64,000 bases of DNA from Larus michahellis. Taxonomy: Eukaryota; Chordata; Aves; Charadriiformes; Laridae. Every line of letters begins with the position of its first letter. Positions within the stretch are counted from its first letter, which is position 1. Below, one piece after another: positions 13,201 through 25,800 of this stretch. Location of the stretch: positions 68,938,661-69,002,660 of the forward strand of contig NC_133897.1 in assembly GCF_964199755.1 (NCBI RefSeq), written 5' to 3'. The notes below the pieces were generated by a model. It had not been told where the DNA came from. It saw only the letters and a program-made list of their open reading frames with translations, and made no database searches. Made by a program: the position numbers and the translations under genes.

Positions 13201-13679
13201 CTGGAAAGGAACGTCTCCCTAAAAATTGTGGAGAAGTGTCTGCTTGCATTACCTTGATAGCTGGGAGAGAATAGCTTGAGGGCTGCCTCAAGAGATGACT
13301 TAACACTGCATGGATTTTAGCACGGACGATACTGTCTGTGATTCCTCAGATAAGGGTACCTGCTAGTTTCTGTTTAAACTCAGAGCAAAACCACGGTCTG
13401 GATAACCGAATATTTTTGAGTTTTGAGGTATAGGAGTCCAAGCATGCAAATCTTTCTGGGACACCTCTGCATTTCCAGAGAACGCAATTTCCAGGTAGGT
13501 AATTTGTTCTGTATCTTCGTTGGCCCAAAGCTCTTCAGCTTGCCTGACCTACCGTGTCATCCATCCAGAAGTCAGGAAGTAATAATAAAGCCTGCATTTA
13601 ACCTGTCCATTGGCTTTTACTGTGACATTCTAATTACTGCTCACATCTGACCTATTTTTTCCTGCGCTATCTCTTGCAG

Positions 13680-13789
13680 TGCTTCATGGCCACAGCAAGG
13701 TAAACAATATTAGAGGAAACCGACGTTAAGACCTATAATTTCCACGCAGCTGGTTGAAAAAGCCGTCGTCACTGCCTTCCTGGTGCAGC
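13680..13789 (+). other. KIAA0319: 5' UTR part of the first coding exon
   Basis: A pyrimidine-rich tract ending in cag at 13677-13679 is a plausible acceptor, which would give 110 nt of 5' UTR before the start codon. The leader would contain an upstream ATG at 13686 with a five-codon reading frame closing at TAA 13701-13703. A second possible acceptor (ending 13749) would shorten the leader to 40 nt and remove that upstream frame. The true 5' boundary is unresolved. Confidence 0.5.
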
Positions 13790-13838
13790 ATGGCATTTGG
13801 ACTTGGTGGTTTCTGCCTGTTACTATGGGCAATAACAG
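13790..13838 (+). CDS. KIAA0319: KIAA0319 coding exon 1: signal peptide
   Basis: This exon encodes residues 1-16 plus one base (phase 1). The product is a short hydrophobic leader, [17 protein letters not shown], with no charged residue before the Leu-rich core, typical of a signal peptide directing the protein into the secretory pathway. The donor is cag|gtagga. The following intron (13839-21765, 7.9 kb) holds only AT-rich unique sequence, homopolymer T tracts and no recognised element. Confidence 0.9.
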
Positions 13839-16800
13839 GTAGGAGTTTACTTCTTGTGTGTCTGGGTCACACAGAATGAGTCAAGGAAATGCTCCTGGAA
13901 TGTGTGTGCAGGTGTGAATGAAATATGAATGTGGCAAGAGCTGGGAAATCTTGTGACTCCTTAGTGCAAAAAGTGCTTGTAAGGTACAGCTTCATAACTG
14001 GTAGTTGATTGCAGTGGAGGAAAGCAGTTGCGAGTAGCTGTTTGGAGCCAGTTTCAACAGGGCTGTTTCAGGGGAGAAGCACGGGGCAAGAGGGGGTAGT
14101 AGCAGAGTTCAAAGAGTTTTCTTTCTCTTGCAGGGCAGCAATTTAAGAATGATGTATTGCTTGTGTTCCAAGCTACCTTTTTTCTTCTGAAGTATCATAG
14201 GATGGTTGATTTATGAGAAGCATAAATACTTTTTTTTTTTTTGTTTACATCTCTCGCCTCATCATTTGCTCTTACAGGCATGTATTTCCTTTCAAAGACC
14301 ACAGGAAGGTCCTGTAAGTTTCTGCTTCAGCCACAAAGATAGGTAAATTATTTCCATAATCAGACAGATGAAGAATGATAGTAATTCTTAATACTGCCCC
14401 TATGTCATAGTGAGACTTAATCTGGTGCAGGCAGTTTTGACATGGCAACTACAGAACAATATATGCGAACATGGGGTTTATTTCCTTAAAAGACAGCATT
14501 TGAATTCTGTCTGTGGAGATACTGGCAGTATCTGTATTAGCAGGAATTGAGAACATAATACTCAGTTATCTGGCTTTCATCTCCTGTAATATAAACAGGA
14601 TTGGCTGTTTCATAAGGGAGAGTCTTGCTAATGTGCAAAGGCTTAAATTGACTACTGAATTTGGAAATGCTGGATGAAGGGGAATAGGCATTAACTACAG
14701 CTGTGCTCGTAATTGGCTTGAAGTAGTCCTCAAGATCACCCTGAGGATCTCATAGTGCCAAGCTTTTTGAGGAGAACTGAGGTTTTTGGTGCTGTAGTAA
14801 ACGATAAGTATGCCTTTTGTAAATAAATAAAATACTCTCCTATGAGATATTGAGTACCTGCTGTAGGGTCCATGCCAGTATCTTTAGAAAAAAACCCAGA
14901 GTGACTTCAATAGAAGGCAGTAATGTGCAGTAAATACTGAATTTTTGACTGTAGAGAATGTCACAGTTTTATGCTTTTGGTAATGCTATTAATTGTTAGC
15001 AGGCTATAATATCCTCCATGTGCATATAGAAAGTCTTGTGTTCATTCTTTAGTTGCAATTTTGCTACGCTATCTGAGAACAAGAGCATTAGACTGTTGGC
15101 TGTATTCCAAGCCTCTCCCTGTATCTCAGGTGCCAGTACACAGTGCTTAGGGCCTAATATGTTCTAGTATCACATATTATTTTAGTATAAATTTTAGTAC
15201 TTACTTATTTCCATCTCAATAATTTGCAGTGTTTTCCATCCAGTTAATATTAACTGTAACTAAACTGGAAGGTACTTGCTGATTTCCAGGATATGTTTGC
15301 TGAAATACGTCAGTGGATGCTCACGTTTGTTAAGTCAAAAGGACTTTTTTTTTTTTTTGTGCAGGCTTTAAGGTGAATTGAGTTTTCTTAATTTTTTTTA
15401 TCTTTTTTTTTATAAGAAAAAAAAGTTTTCTTACGACTTGTTTTAACTTAAGATAATGAGAAGGCTGGCATTGCATCATTGAGAGAATAGAGAAATGGGC
15501 TTGTTATTACTGTCTTTGGTAGGGTATTGAAGAATATGCTCTGATTTGTCAGAAGAAATTGAGGTGGGATACTCTCTCCTGTTTAGATGACTTTTTTTTT
15601 TTTTTTTTTTTAAATTTTGTGCATGGTGGCTTTTGGCTAATAGTGTTTGACTGATTTGCATGAATGTGGTGGGTTGACCTTGGCTGGCTGCCAGGTGCCT
15701 AGCAAGTCACTGTCACTGGGTACTTCCAGGTTTGGGAAGTCAATCATGCAATTGCAAAAAATGCTGAGTGACAGAGGCATGGTAGATGGCATACATGGTG
15801 CACACTAATACCTATTGCCAAATTCAGCTCAAGCCTCCTGAGAGGCACAAACATTAGTTTGTGCATGCAGTTCTTGATTTCTCCACATAGGCATTCCTTA
15901 TAATGCCAGTCTCATTTCACTGGCTTATATCCATTCATTGATGAAATCAGTTTATATGAAATAGATTTAAATTATTATGGCCATTAATAAAAATCAATAA
16001 TTTCTATGCTAATGCATCCAAAACCATTCATTTTTTCCCCCTATAAGAGATAGAATACATTGCTTTCCACCACAGAAACAACAGTTTACTTTGCAACTGT
16101 GAATGCAACACCTTGGAATCAATTCAGTCTAGCTCTCATCTTGAGCAGGCATATTCTAATCTGGCAGACCTTGCAAATACTGCTATTGAAATGCATTTCT
16201 GCAGATATAATAGCATTCTCATGGCTGACTCTCAGTTTTCTCATACTGTGTTCATATTGTGGTGCTTTGTGCTGAGATTAGCCAGTCTAACAAAAATGCG
16301 AAGATGGATTGGCAGGTAATGGTCATCGCAGGTGTTGTGCAGTCTGTCTCCTTTTTTTAACTCCGTGCAGCCCAGCCATTGATTATATGACTGCCCAGAG
16401 TCTTTGCTAGACATTAGCGGTAGCCTTTTCTGTACTCTAGCATGGGATGTTTCTAAATACATTACAAGCCATCAATTTTTAGCACATTTCGCTACTGCTG
16501 GTCTTGGACTTTGAAGAATAAGATGAATGCCCTTTTCTTCCCACCTATCTAACGCATGAAACACAGGCCAGGAGTGTCAAAGGACACTTTAAGATGTAGG
16601 TAGGCCTTGAAATGACAGTGGAACAACTAGCCTGGGGTTGCAGTGCGTTCTTTGTTACTTATACTGTCATGGTTAGATGTTCTAGTAATGTGTTATGGTT
16701 CACACAGGTCTTTCCAGAGAGACAAGATGGTGTAATGCCTGATTATGATCTCTGAGATGCTAGTGAGTTATGCAGTATGCCAGGTTAGTTCACATTGTCC

Positions 16801-19800
16801 ATATCTCTGTTGGAAGTGGTCTGATGTTTCCTCATGGAGGGATGTAGTGGCCGCACCCATGCATCTACCCTTCTAGTCTCCAACTGCAAATATCCAGTGT
16901 CATTCATTCAGTCTGTTGATTCAGTGTGCTTAGATGCTCATGTGTAAATTAAGTGAAAAATGGGGATCTGGTCTGCGGTTTGGGCATTTTTGGATTGTGA
17001 CCACATCCACAGCCTGGTTAAAAAAAAAAATAAAAATGAGGGGGAGGGAGAAGTGTTCTTTATGTGTGGGGTTTTTGGGTTTTGTTGGGTTTTTGTTTTT
17101 CTTCTTTAAATAGTACTTAGTTGATTTATCAGTGGCTAACAGGGATAACATTTCACAGAATGAAAACAATATTTGAGAGGACCATCAGGCCCACTGAACT
17201 AATTAGGGAGCTTTGACAGATCCTAGACACAAGAAGTGAATGGTAAATGTCATGAAGGCTGCCATAATAGCCAAAAAAGCTTTTCGTCTCATTGTAGATG
17301 TAAATAGAATACTATTTGCTTTAGCTTTGTGTTGAGGATTTGCTTTTAAGTAACTGAGCCTTTTTTTTGTCTATTTGTTCTCCTCCTACTCCCTTTGCAG
17401 TGCTTAATCTGCAGTCAGCATCCTTACTGAGGCCCAAAAGAGCACTTTGTTATCCTGGATGTATCCCTGTTTAAAGACATGTGAGATGTCAGGGAAAGGG
17501 GGGGGAAACACCAAATAACCTAAAAACAGCCGGTTGAAAAAGAATGAAAATGCATTCATGGTGTACGGAGATGTTAGCTGTTGCTAGAGGAACTGATGCA
17601 GTGACATTTCAGATGTTGGAAGTTCTCAGTAATATGGCATTTCTGGTTTCCAGGATACAAAGTGTGCTTTTTAGGGGTTTATAACTGTGCTGTGGAAGCT
17701 GGCTCTAGCTTGAAAATCAGAGTGCAAGTTCTCCTCTTAGGTGACTGCAATTAAAAATGTTATTTTTATTTTGCTTCTGGAACCTTATCAAAATTGTTTC
17801 AATGTGTTATTATGGTAGTAGGAAAAACAAAACTTGCTTCTCACTGATACATCTCTCAAAATTCACCAAAATGAGGTAAAAGTTACTTGGATAGGTTAAA
17901 AAAAAATCATTAACTCTAAAAATAGAATGGAACTAATTTGCTGCTTAAAGAGAGTGGAGGGAGCAGATGTCAGGAAGGCAGAGACAGTCTACTCTTCCTG
18001 TAGGAAACTGCTATAGGACCTTCCATGCTCACTCACATAGTTCAGAGACTTTCACGCTGTGAGAATAGTGTGCCACCTGAGCTCTCAGTGCTGTGCTGCC
18101 AGCAAGAAGGTAGTGGGAGGTGATTCTGGCCAAATAAGACTTTTCTTGGTGCAAGGTCTGAATCTGAGCTCTTCTCCTCTATTGCACGTTCCCTCTTGCC
18201 CCTTCTTTCTGCTTCTTTTTGTACTCTTTGCTGCTAGGGAAAACAAATAGAGCAGCCCACAAGTGCGTATTTCTGTCTTTGCAGGGTTTCAGACTGGGGT
18301 AATTAGTCATAATGAACCTGGTGTTAGTACACTGTCACAATTTGCTGCTTAGTGACTAAAGAATATTAGCCTCCAAGTCGTTCAGGTACCCATGGTTGTA
18401 TGAGCCTGCTGGAGAGGGGGAAAAGCATCTGTTAGGTTTTGTAGTTAGTCTCCATGTCCAGTTGAGGAAAGGTCTCCAGCCAGCAATGACGGAGGAACAG
18501 CTGTGTTCCTACTGGGCTCTTGACATCAGTGGACTCATGCACCAAGATGTAAAAGAGTGGTAGTATGCGTCTCAAAGGAGGGTGTGGGTGTTTCCTCGCT
18601 AAAGGAAGGAATCTCTTTAAAATGAAGCTATGTTCCATGGTGTGAATGTTTATTAGGGTTTTGGTGGGAGGTATGGGATTTTTTTTTAGGGTAACCAGCT
18701 TGCCTGGCTAGGTCTCTGGATATGTCAGTGTTGTCTTATTATAGACATAACATGGTACAGTGCTTTAATTTGAGTTCAGTTAACGAAAGGAAGACAGCGG
18801 TGCTATGACCTTAGACAGCAGACACAAATGTTATTATGTGAGCTTTCATGTGACATGCTTCCAGTAAATTTTCTGTAAATAAGAGACCTCACTGTCTCTT
18901 ACCTGAGCCCATTGCAGACTGGAGATTGGACAGAGTGAAGAGGAATATGAAATTAGAGATCAGATTAGAGGTCAGATTAAGTTCATACTAAGTAGATTTT
19001 ACATATTTTCCATCTGAAGACAAAATGAACACACCTAGTGTCAGGCTGAAATAGCCTGCTAAATTCATCCATTCTTGCCCACCTACTGATAGAATTTAAT
19101 TCAGGTGTAACTAGCCGAAGCAAGAGATGAAACTTTGGATTACTTTGATATTTGTATTATACTGTTAGATTTAATTTGGAATTGGCAGGGAAATCATTTT
19201 CCCATTGTACAGAAATTCTGAAGCTTAATGTTTTTTTCCATTCCTTATTGGGATGAAAGCAAGGCCTTCTGACATTTCAAAAAGGGGGTAGCTATGATCC
19301 TTGCTTGGGAGATTTAGGTTCAAAGTTATGCATTATTTTAGGAATGTGCTGGATTTGTTTCTCTCTATGGCTACTGAAACACCATCAATTTCGTGGGAGT
19401 CTGACTCTGCAGTTTAATACCTGATGTATCAAACTGAAAGTGGCGAAGTGAGATTTGAAGCTTTGTTTGATATCAGACTGAGTGAGGATTTGAAGTCTAG
19501 CCTCAGGTTAGAGCTTTGAATTATTCCAGTTGTGGAAGTATGTCTCTAAGACAAGAATTGTTGGTCGTTCTTTTCTGAAGAAATAAATAATGAAACTTTC
19601 AAATGTCTTTTAACAGGTTGGTCACTTCCCCTTCAGGGATGAGATAAAGAAGGGAATATGTGAAAACAGCCCTCAAAGGAGTTTTTTGACCTACCTTAAT
19701 AGTACTGTTCTTAAAGTCTTAATTATAATGAGTTGTTACTGCCTAATATTGCACATTCACAGCCTGTCTTGTTTCTGTTTTATCCTATTAAAGGCCTGTT

Positions 19801-22800
19801 TTTCATCTCCCTGCTGATTTACAGGATTAACTAAATTGATACGGGTTGAAAAAGGACAGAATGGCCTGACTCCTATGCTTCATTTTAACCCAGAGCTCTG
19901 ATGATTCCCCTGTCTTAAGTTGTGTGGCAACTTAAAGGAAAGACTTGTGATGACAATTCAATCTCTGCCAGGGTCTTATGTTCTTGGAGGTGAAAGGAAA
20001 CATAGAGGGAATATTTATATGCAATGTGAAAGAAAAAAATGCACGAATCCTGAGCATCTCCTGGATGCAGATAAAGATACTTCATGTCTGAGCTGTGTTA
20101 CAACAGGATAGGTTGTTTTAAATTCATGTTCCCCTGGATAGTTTTTTCACTGAAAGTGTAAATTGGAAGAATAAACAGCATCCGAGTTCTCTGTGAAGGA
20201 GTAGCTGGAGTCAGAAAAATGGTACTTGAAGCTGTTTATCCTTTTTGTCCGCTTCCTATTCAGCTATACCTCTTTGCAAGTCATTGATCTTTTTTAAAAT
20301 TTGTTTTTGTTTCGTGTTTCTCCTCACCCCAAATAGCCAGTTCTGCGAAACTGTCATAAGGCATTGTCCTCTCTATTGCTCAGTGTGTGGTGCAATTTTT
20401 TTGTTTGTTTGTTTTGGGTTTTTTGCATTGAACTTAACCTACTTTGCAAGCCATACATTCATCCCAGGCAGTATGATGCCCCACAGGTATTTTAGTAGCT
20501 ATATTCAGATCGTGTATTGTGAAGGAGTGTACTGCAGGTCAACCCAGAAGATGTGGGAACTGGAGTGTAGTGGTTGGACACACTGCATGCATAGGAAAAT
20601 CTCTGCATCTCCAAGGCCCTAGGTCATGGTCAGACCTAACCCCTATTGCTGGGCTGTTCCTACTCATTGATCTCATTTTTCCTGCCTATTAGCTCAACAG
20701 ATTTGGGCTGGAACCCATTAGTCAAGCTGCCTTTTTTTTTTCCTCCTGCCATATACTTTTATGAATAATGAGTTTTCTGCTGTCAGAACTCAACTGTTAA
20801 TGATGTGCAAAGCAGGCAGAGTCAACTTTGTCTTCCATTATTGCGTTAGCTCCACATTGGTGACATCTTGTTTTCATTGGTTGAGTTAGCAAGTCTAGTT
20901 GAAAACTATGTTAAGAAGAATGTCCTGGTTTTACTCAACTGTTTTTTGAAGCATGATCAGATTTTTCGAGTTGCATTTTGGAGAGAGGAATTCTGAAGAG
21001 TAGTTATAACCAGGAAAAAAACACATAGAAAAGATGTTAAAAATTGGCTGAGGTATACAGTATGTTGACTCATGCTTGATTTGAACATTTCACGCTCAGC
21101 CTGTGATGTGCTATGAAAATAATTCTGATGTCATACTAAAAGATTACAACTTCACTGCAAAGGAAGGAAAGATGCTCTTGGGATTTCATGTGAACTAGTG
21201 GGTAAAGCAGCAAAAAATTGAGAATTTGATCCAGCATTTATATTAAGCCCAAGAGTTATGTTGGTATGAGGGACTGTTCCTGAAGTTCAAGTGAAATGGC
21301 AAATGTTTCCCCTATGTAGATTTTTGCTGCCTTGTCCCTCAAATGAAACAATGGCATGTTACAGGATCTTCTTTGGGTTTTGTTTTAAAACATGCTTTGC
21401 TCACTATGCTAAGAGGATAATGCAAGTACCCCATGATTTCTATTTTTTTTTGTGTTCCCTGTTCTTGTTTTTAAGTATTGGCAACTTAATTCCATCACTA
21501 TGTATTTCTAGTAAGAGGGAGTAAGAGGCACTTTGTAAAACGTATCAAGATCCTACACTGAAAAGTCCTCCAAAGTACAAATACTACTGCAAAGGGACAT
21601 GCTGAAAAAAAATCAGTGGTGATGTTAGTGAAAGGAAATGGGCTTATTTAAGCAGGGTACCACCTGTCTTTATCTTGTCTCCTGTGATAAGCTATTTTTA
21701 GTTACAGTAAACTATATTATGTCTTGGTTGTAGTGTTGTGCCTTATGTTGGCGGTGTTGTTTCAGGTTCCAGTTGTGAGCAGTGCAGAGAAGGAGCCACG
21801 TACTCGGATGCAGTAATATCTCCCAACTTAGAAACCACTAAAATTATGCGAGTTCCTCATGCTATGTCAGTGTCCGACTGCATCGCAGCATGTTGTGACC
21901 TCTCTGGTTGTGACTTGTCCTGGATGTTTGAACGACGCTGTTACATCGTGAACTGCCAACACAAAGAGAATTGTGAACCTAAAAAAATTGAAACTGTAAA
22001 GTCCTATCTTACTTTTGTGCTGAGACCTTCTCAGAGGCCAGCCTCACTGCTAGGATTTGGGCAAGTGATCCCAAGCATGGTCCACTCTGTGGGACTTCAG
22101 AATCAGCCATCTGAGGAAGTGAGTAGCCTGAAGGAGCTGTCTCTGCTTGGCAAAGATCCCAGCCTTGAGGAGATACCTGAATACATTGACGATTATAAAG
22201 AGTTGGAACAGGACCCCTTTCAGTTGAGCATCAAACATCAGCAGAAGGAGAGCACGGATTATGCTGATTGGGGCCTGATGGTGGCAGGTGAAAATGGCTT
22301 CAACTCTTCCATGGGTGATGATGGAGATAACCAGGAAGACTTTGCTGAAAAGAAAGGGGAGGCTGGGATGGTGGAAAGCCTTCTGAATAAAAACAGCTCT
22401 GAACTGAACTCTGTCACTGAACACTCTGTGGAGAGGCTGTCGCTATCATCTGTCCCAGAGATTACACCGTTCCCTGGGAAGACACTTGAAAGTGAAGCAG
22501 CTGTTCAACTTCTTGCACAACCTGATGATGCTTTGCAAAAAGAGGTATGTTTGCCCATCAGGAAGCAAGCAGAGTATGGTGAGGCCACTTTGCAATTGTT
22601 TTGTTTTTCGAATCAAATTAGGTTATTGCTCTGTAACGTAACCCTAATACTCAAATGACTTACAGTCCTGTTACACTGTAGAAAAGGCTGAGGGGGAGAA
22701 GATTGCCTTAATAGGTGGATGAATTGCTAAAGGATTCCTTTCTATTTGAATGATAAGGAGCTGAGCTTCTTTTGAGACACTGTAGGGTTCCCTTTGAAGT

Positions 22801-25800
22801 GTACAGATAGAGTGGGCTTGGACCTGGTATAATAGCATTAGGGTATTCTTCCCTTCTGACCCTTGGTGACTCATTAGCAGAAGTTAGCTGAGCAATACTA
22901 GTGCCTCCTCTAGTATCCAAAGGCCGACAACGGTGAACGTAAGTTCCTCCATCAATAAAATTAAGCCTGTTTTATGGGTTTCTTGTTACTAATGCATAGT
23001 GGTGTTACAGATGTAATGGTGCTGAATATAAATACCTTTTGTAATGCTTTTAAAACATAGCAGAAGCCAGGTACATAAAGAAAGACAGTGGTGGTTTTGG
23101 ACTATGATGTACAGCAGGATAAAGTGGATAAGGTATTTTTGTTACCAGAATCCTTCTATTGAGTCTTAGAAAAATAAGTTAAATACTTAAAATTAATTTA
23201 GATACGTAAGTAAAATGTACCTTTTCTCTGTTTATGGCAGCCAGTTTGATCAGTTGGGACTAAAGGGGCTCTGGTTCCTTAAGAACAGGGTGGGACCAGT
23301 TGGAAAGTTGAAACAGGCTGTAAAGTCAACATTTACTGGGTTTGACACACCTCTGCTAGAGGGAAGAGGACATTAAGCAGGACATAAGTTAGCTGGATTG
23401 CTCTAAATTCCACCAGATTTTGTAACCAGCAACTACCTATCTATTGCTGTAAAAATGATAATTTATTGCTATTACTGTAGGGAAGAAAAATACATGTAAA
23501 TATACTGTCCCTGCTGATAAAATTTAGAGTGACATTTTGTCATGCACTAGAGTTGCAGTTAATTCTAACAAAGGGTAATAGCTGAGCTGTTCTTACTAAG
23601 TTAAAATTAAGGAAACCCAACTACTGCCGTACTAAGCTCATCTCCCATTTTTCCTTCCATCTGCTAGGGGAAACTAAGAAGCATCTTCTAGTTACTGCCT
23701 GTGCTGTGTGCTGGAAATAAAGCCCTGGAAAGAACCTGCATTAGCTCCATGCACCACCATCTTAGCGCTCTTTGGGCATGCAGTAAAACCTGAAGCTTGC
23801 TTCCATTGTATTTTACTGGCAAATGGAAGCCACATTAGCACTGTGCAAAGCTTTAGCCAATTGTCAAGATCTCTGCCAACTGAACTGCTTATGTGCCTTA
23901 GAGAAGCCATACAACTTTGAGTTCACCTAAAGTGTGTGGCAAACAGAGCTGAGAAAATTTGTTTCCCATCTCTAAGGGATAATATGAATACAGCTTTATG
24001 AAAGCTGAGCATTCACTGAGCTTGCAGGGGTAATGATATATATGGCCAAGCCTACTTTGTAAATCTCAACTTTAGTTTTTCCACCCCAGCTAGAACAGAA
24101 AGATTTTGCTTTCTCTTTGTGCGCTGCCTGTGTAGGTAGGAGTTTGTTGTAAAGTGAAGTGAAGAAAAACTATTTCTCAGTGGGACACGGAGGAGGCGTT
24201 CCTGTGTGGTCTTTATGTTATGCTAATATCATGCTAGCAGAGACATTGAAATTCCTGTGGAAAGGCTGAGGAATGAGCTTTCTTCTTTCAGTGCAGAAGG
24301 GATTAAACTCCAAAACTGGGTCAGTCTTTAGACCCAGTTGGTTGAAGTCATGTTGAAGAACTGGTAAGACAACTGTGGTTAGAAGGTGATCTGGCAATGC
24401 TCTATTAGCAGAGCTGTAGAGAGTTGATGGGATAGCATTGAAAGCTGTTCATGAAATGTATTGTGAAATGACTCTAAAGGCTCTCTATTAGTGCAGAGAA
24501 AGGTTAAGAATCTGGAGAAGCAGAAGGCTTTGAGAAACTGCCAAAGCCTGTGCAGCCTTTGTTTCCCAATTGGCAATCCTTTGAGTTTAGACATTTGTAG
24601 AGAAATGAAGATGACAAGTGGTTTTGGCAAACACGGCTTTCCTCAGGTTCAGCTTCAGTCCAGACACATCCCCTGTCCCCTTCCTAGTCTCCACTCCCCT
24701 TCTTTTCATTGCACATTATGCTCAGTCCTTTTGGTGAGGTGACAGGTAGCACAGGAGGTTGGGGTCAGTGCATGGCAGTTTTCTTTTTTGCCACTTTTTG
24801 CTTCTTTCACTTTTCTTCCGCTGTTCCTTCCTTCTTACTTGCGTCCTCTGCTCCGGTGTGGGCTTCTTTGTGAGCCTCTGTCCCCTGGGAGGTGACATGA
24901 AGTGCCTCCATCCAAGAGGCTGTCTCCAGCCCTGTGCCCAATAATGTCCCCTTCCAGATGTTCCCTCTCATGTCTCCTGTTGTGCATCTCCACGACCTCT
25001 AGTGTCCCCTGCCCTCAGTGGCTATTGCCCTTTCTTGACTATATCCGAGTGGTTGTAGAGTTGGCGCGTGGTGGCTTGTTTCCGACCATTGCCAAGCTGT
25101 CCAGGACCACAGGGGTGACCCCTGCAGCCAGTATCCTGTTACCCAAACCCTGCCGGTTATGCCTAACACAAACTTCTGGCTTGGCTTCAAGTTTTTCTGG
25201 TTTGGGAACTGCACTCGTGACTCTAGCAGAAAAAAATGCTGCCTGTGATAAATTCTGGTGATAGCATTTCCTTCTTATGTCTCTCTCCAGCAACCAGACT
25301 TTTTAAGCAAATTTTGTATGGCTTGTTCAGGCACATATTTGTGTTTTCTTGTGAAAAAATGTTTCTTTGGAGATCAAATTTTGTTATTAAGGAAAATAAC
25401 TGGACTAAAAATGCTGAGATATCTCCAAATAGTTTTCTCACTAGTATGTGATCCACTACCTCTCAAACTGTGGTCTTTTTGTGTAGGTTATGAAAATGTG
25501 AAGGTCTTAAAACTATTTTTGCTAACAACTTTAATGAAATGCCCTCTGTTTATTGCATATTATACAATATTTTCCTGTCCTCTGCTTAATTCTGCTACAG
25601 CAATTCTATAGCTCTGTTCCTAGATCTGTGCTGTCGCGCTCCATTCTGCAGCTTCCAGACAAAGCTGTTTTGACAAGCACGGCAGGGCAGGGTAACAGAA
25701 ATGCAGTTCCCTTCCTTCACAGTATTCAGCAAGATGCAGTGTTGGCAGGTGCTGTGTTCTTTGAGCAAGGACCTGGAGAGAGGTTTTTAAACTGTGAGAC

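Larger units (their letters stand above)
1..13679. other. 5' flank or first intron of KIAA0319; no exon recognised
   Basis: No stretch here translates to a protein I recognise apart from CR1 reverse-transcriptase remnants, listed separately. I see no CpG-rich island that would mark the main promoter. In mammals KIAA0319 begins with a non-coding exon and a long first intron, so this is probably intron 1 with the promoter off the left edge. The intergenic space towards the mammalian neighbour TDP2 is the alternative. Confidence 0.5.

Noticed and set aside
21738..21765. ATG-initiated coding upstream of exon 2 (start at 21738)
   Set aside because: The bases before 21766 end in a standard acceptor and do not resemble a signal peptide; the exon at 13790 supplies a proper hydrophobic leader and the phase fits.
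22545..22658. Open frame continuing past KIAA0319 exon 2
   Set aside because: It runs through a good donor (gag|gtatgt) and loses similarity to KIAA0319 at that point; it is intron read-through, not coding sequence.
24650..25260. GC-richer stretch in intron 2 with several overlapping open frames on both strands
   Set aside because: No recognisable domain, no splice context, and frames on both strands of similar length suggest composition rather than coding.
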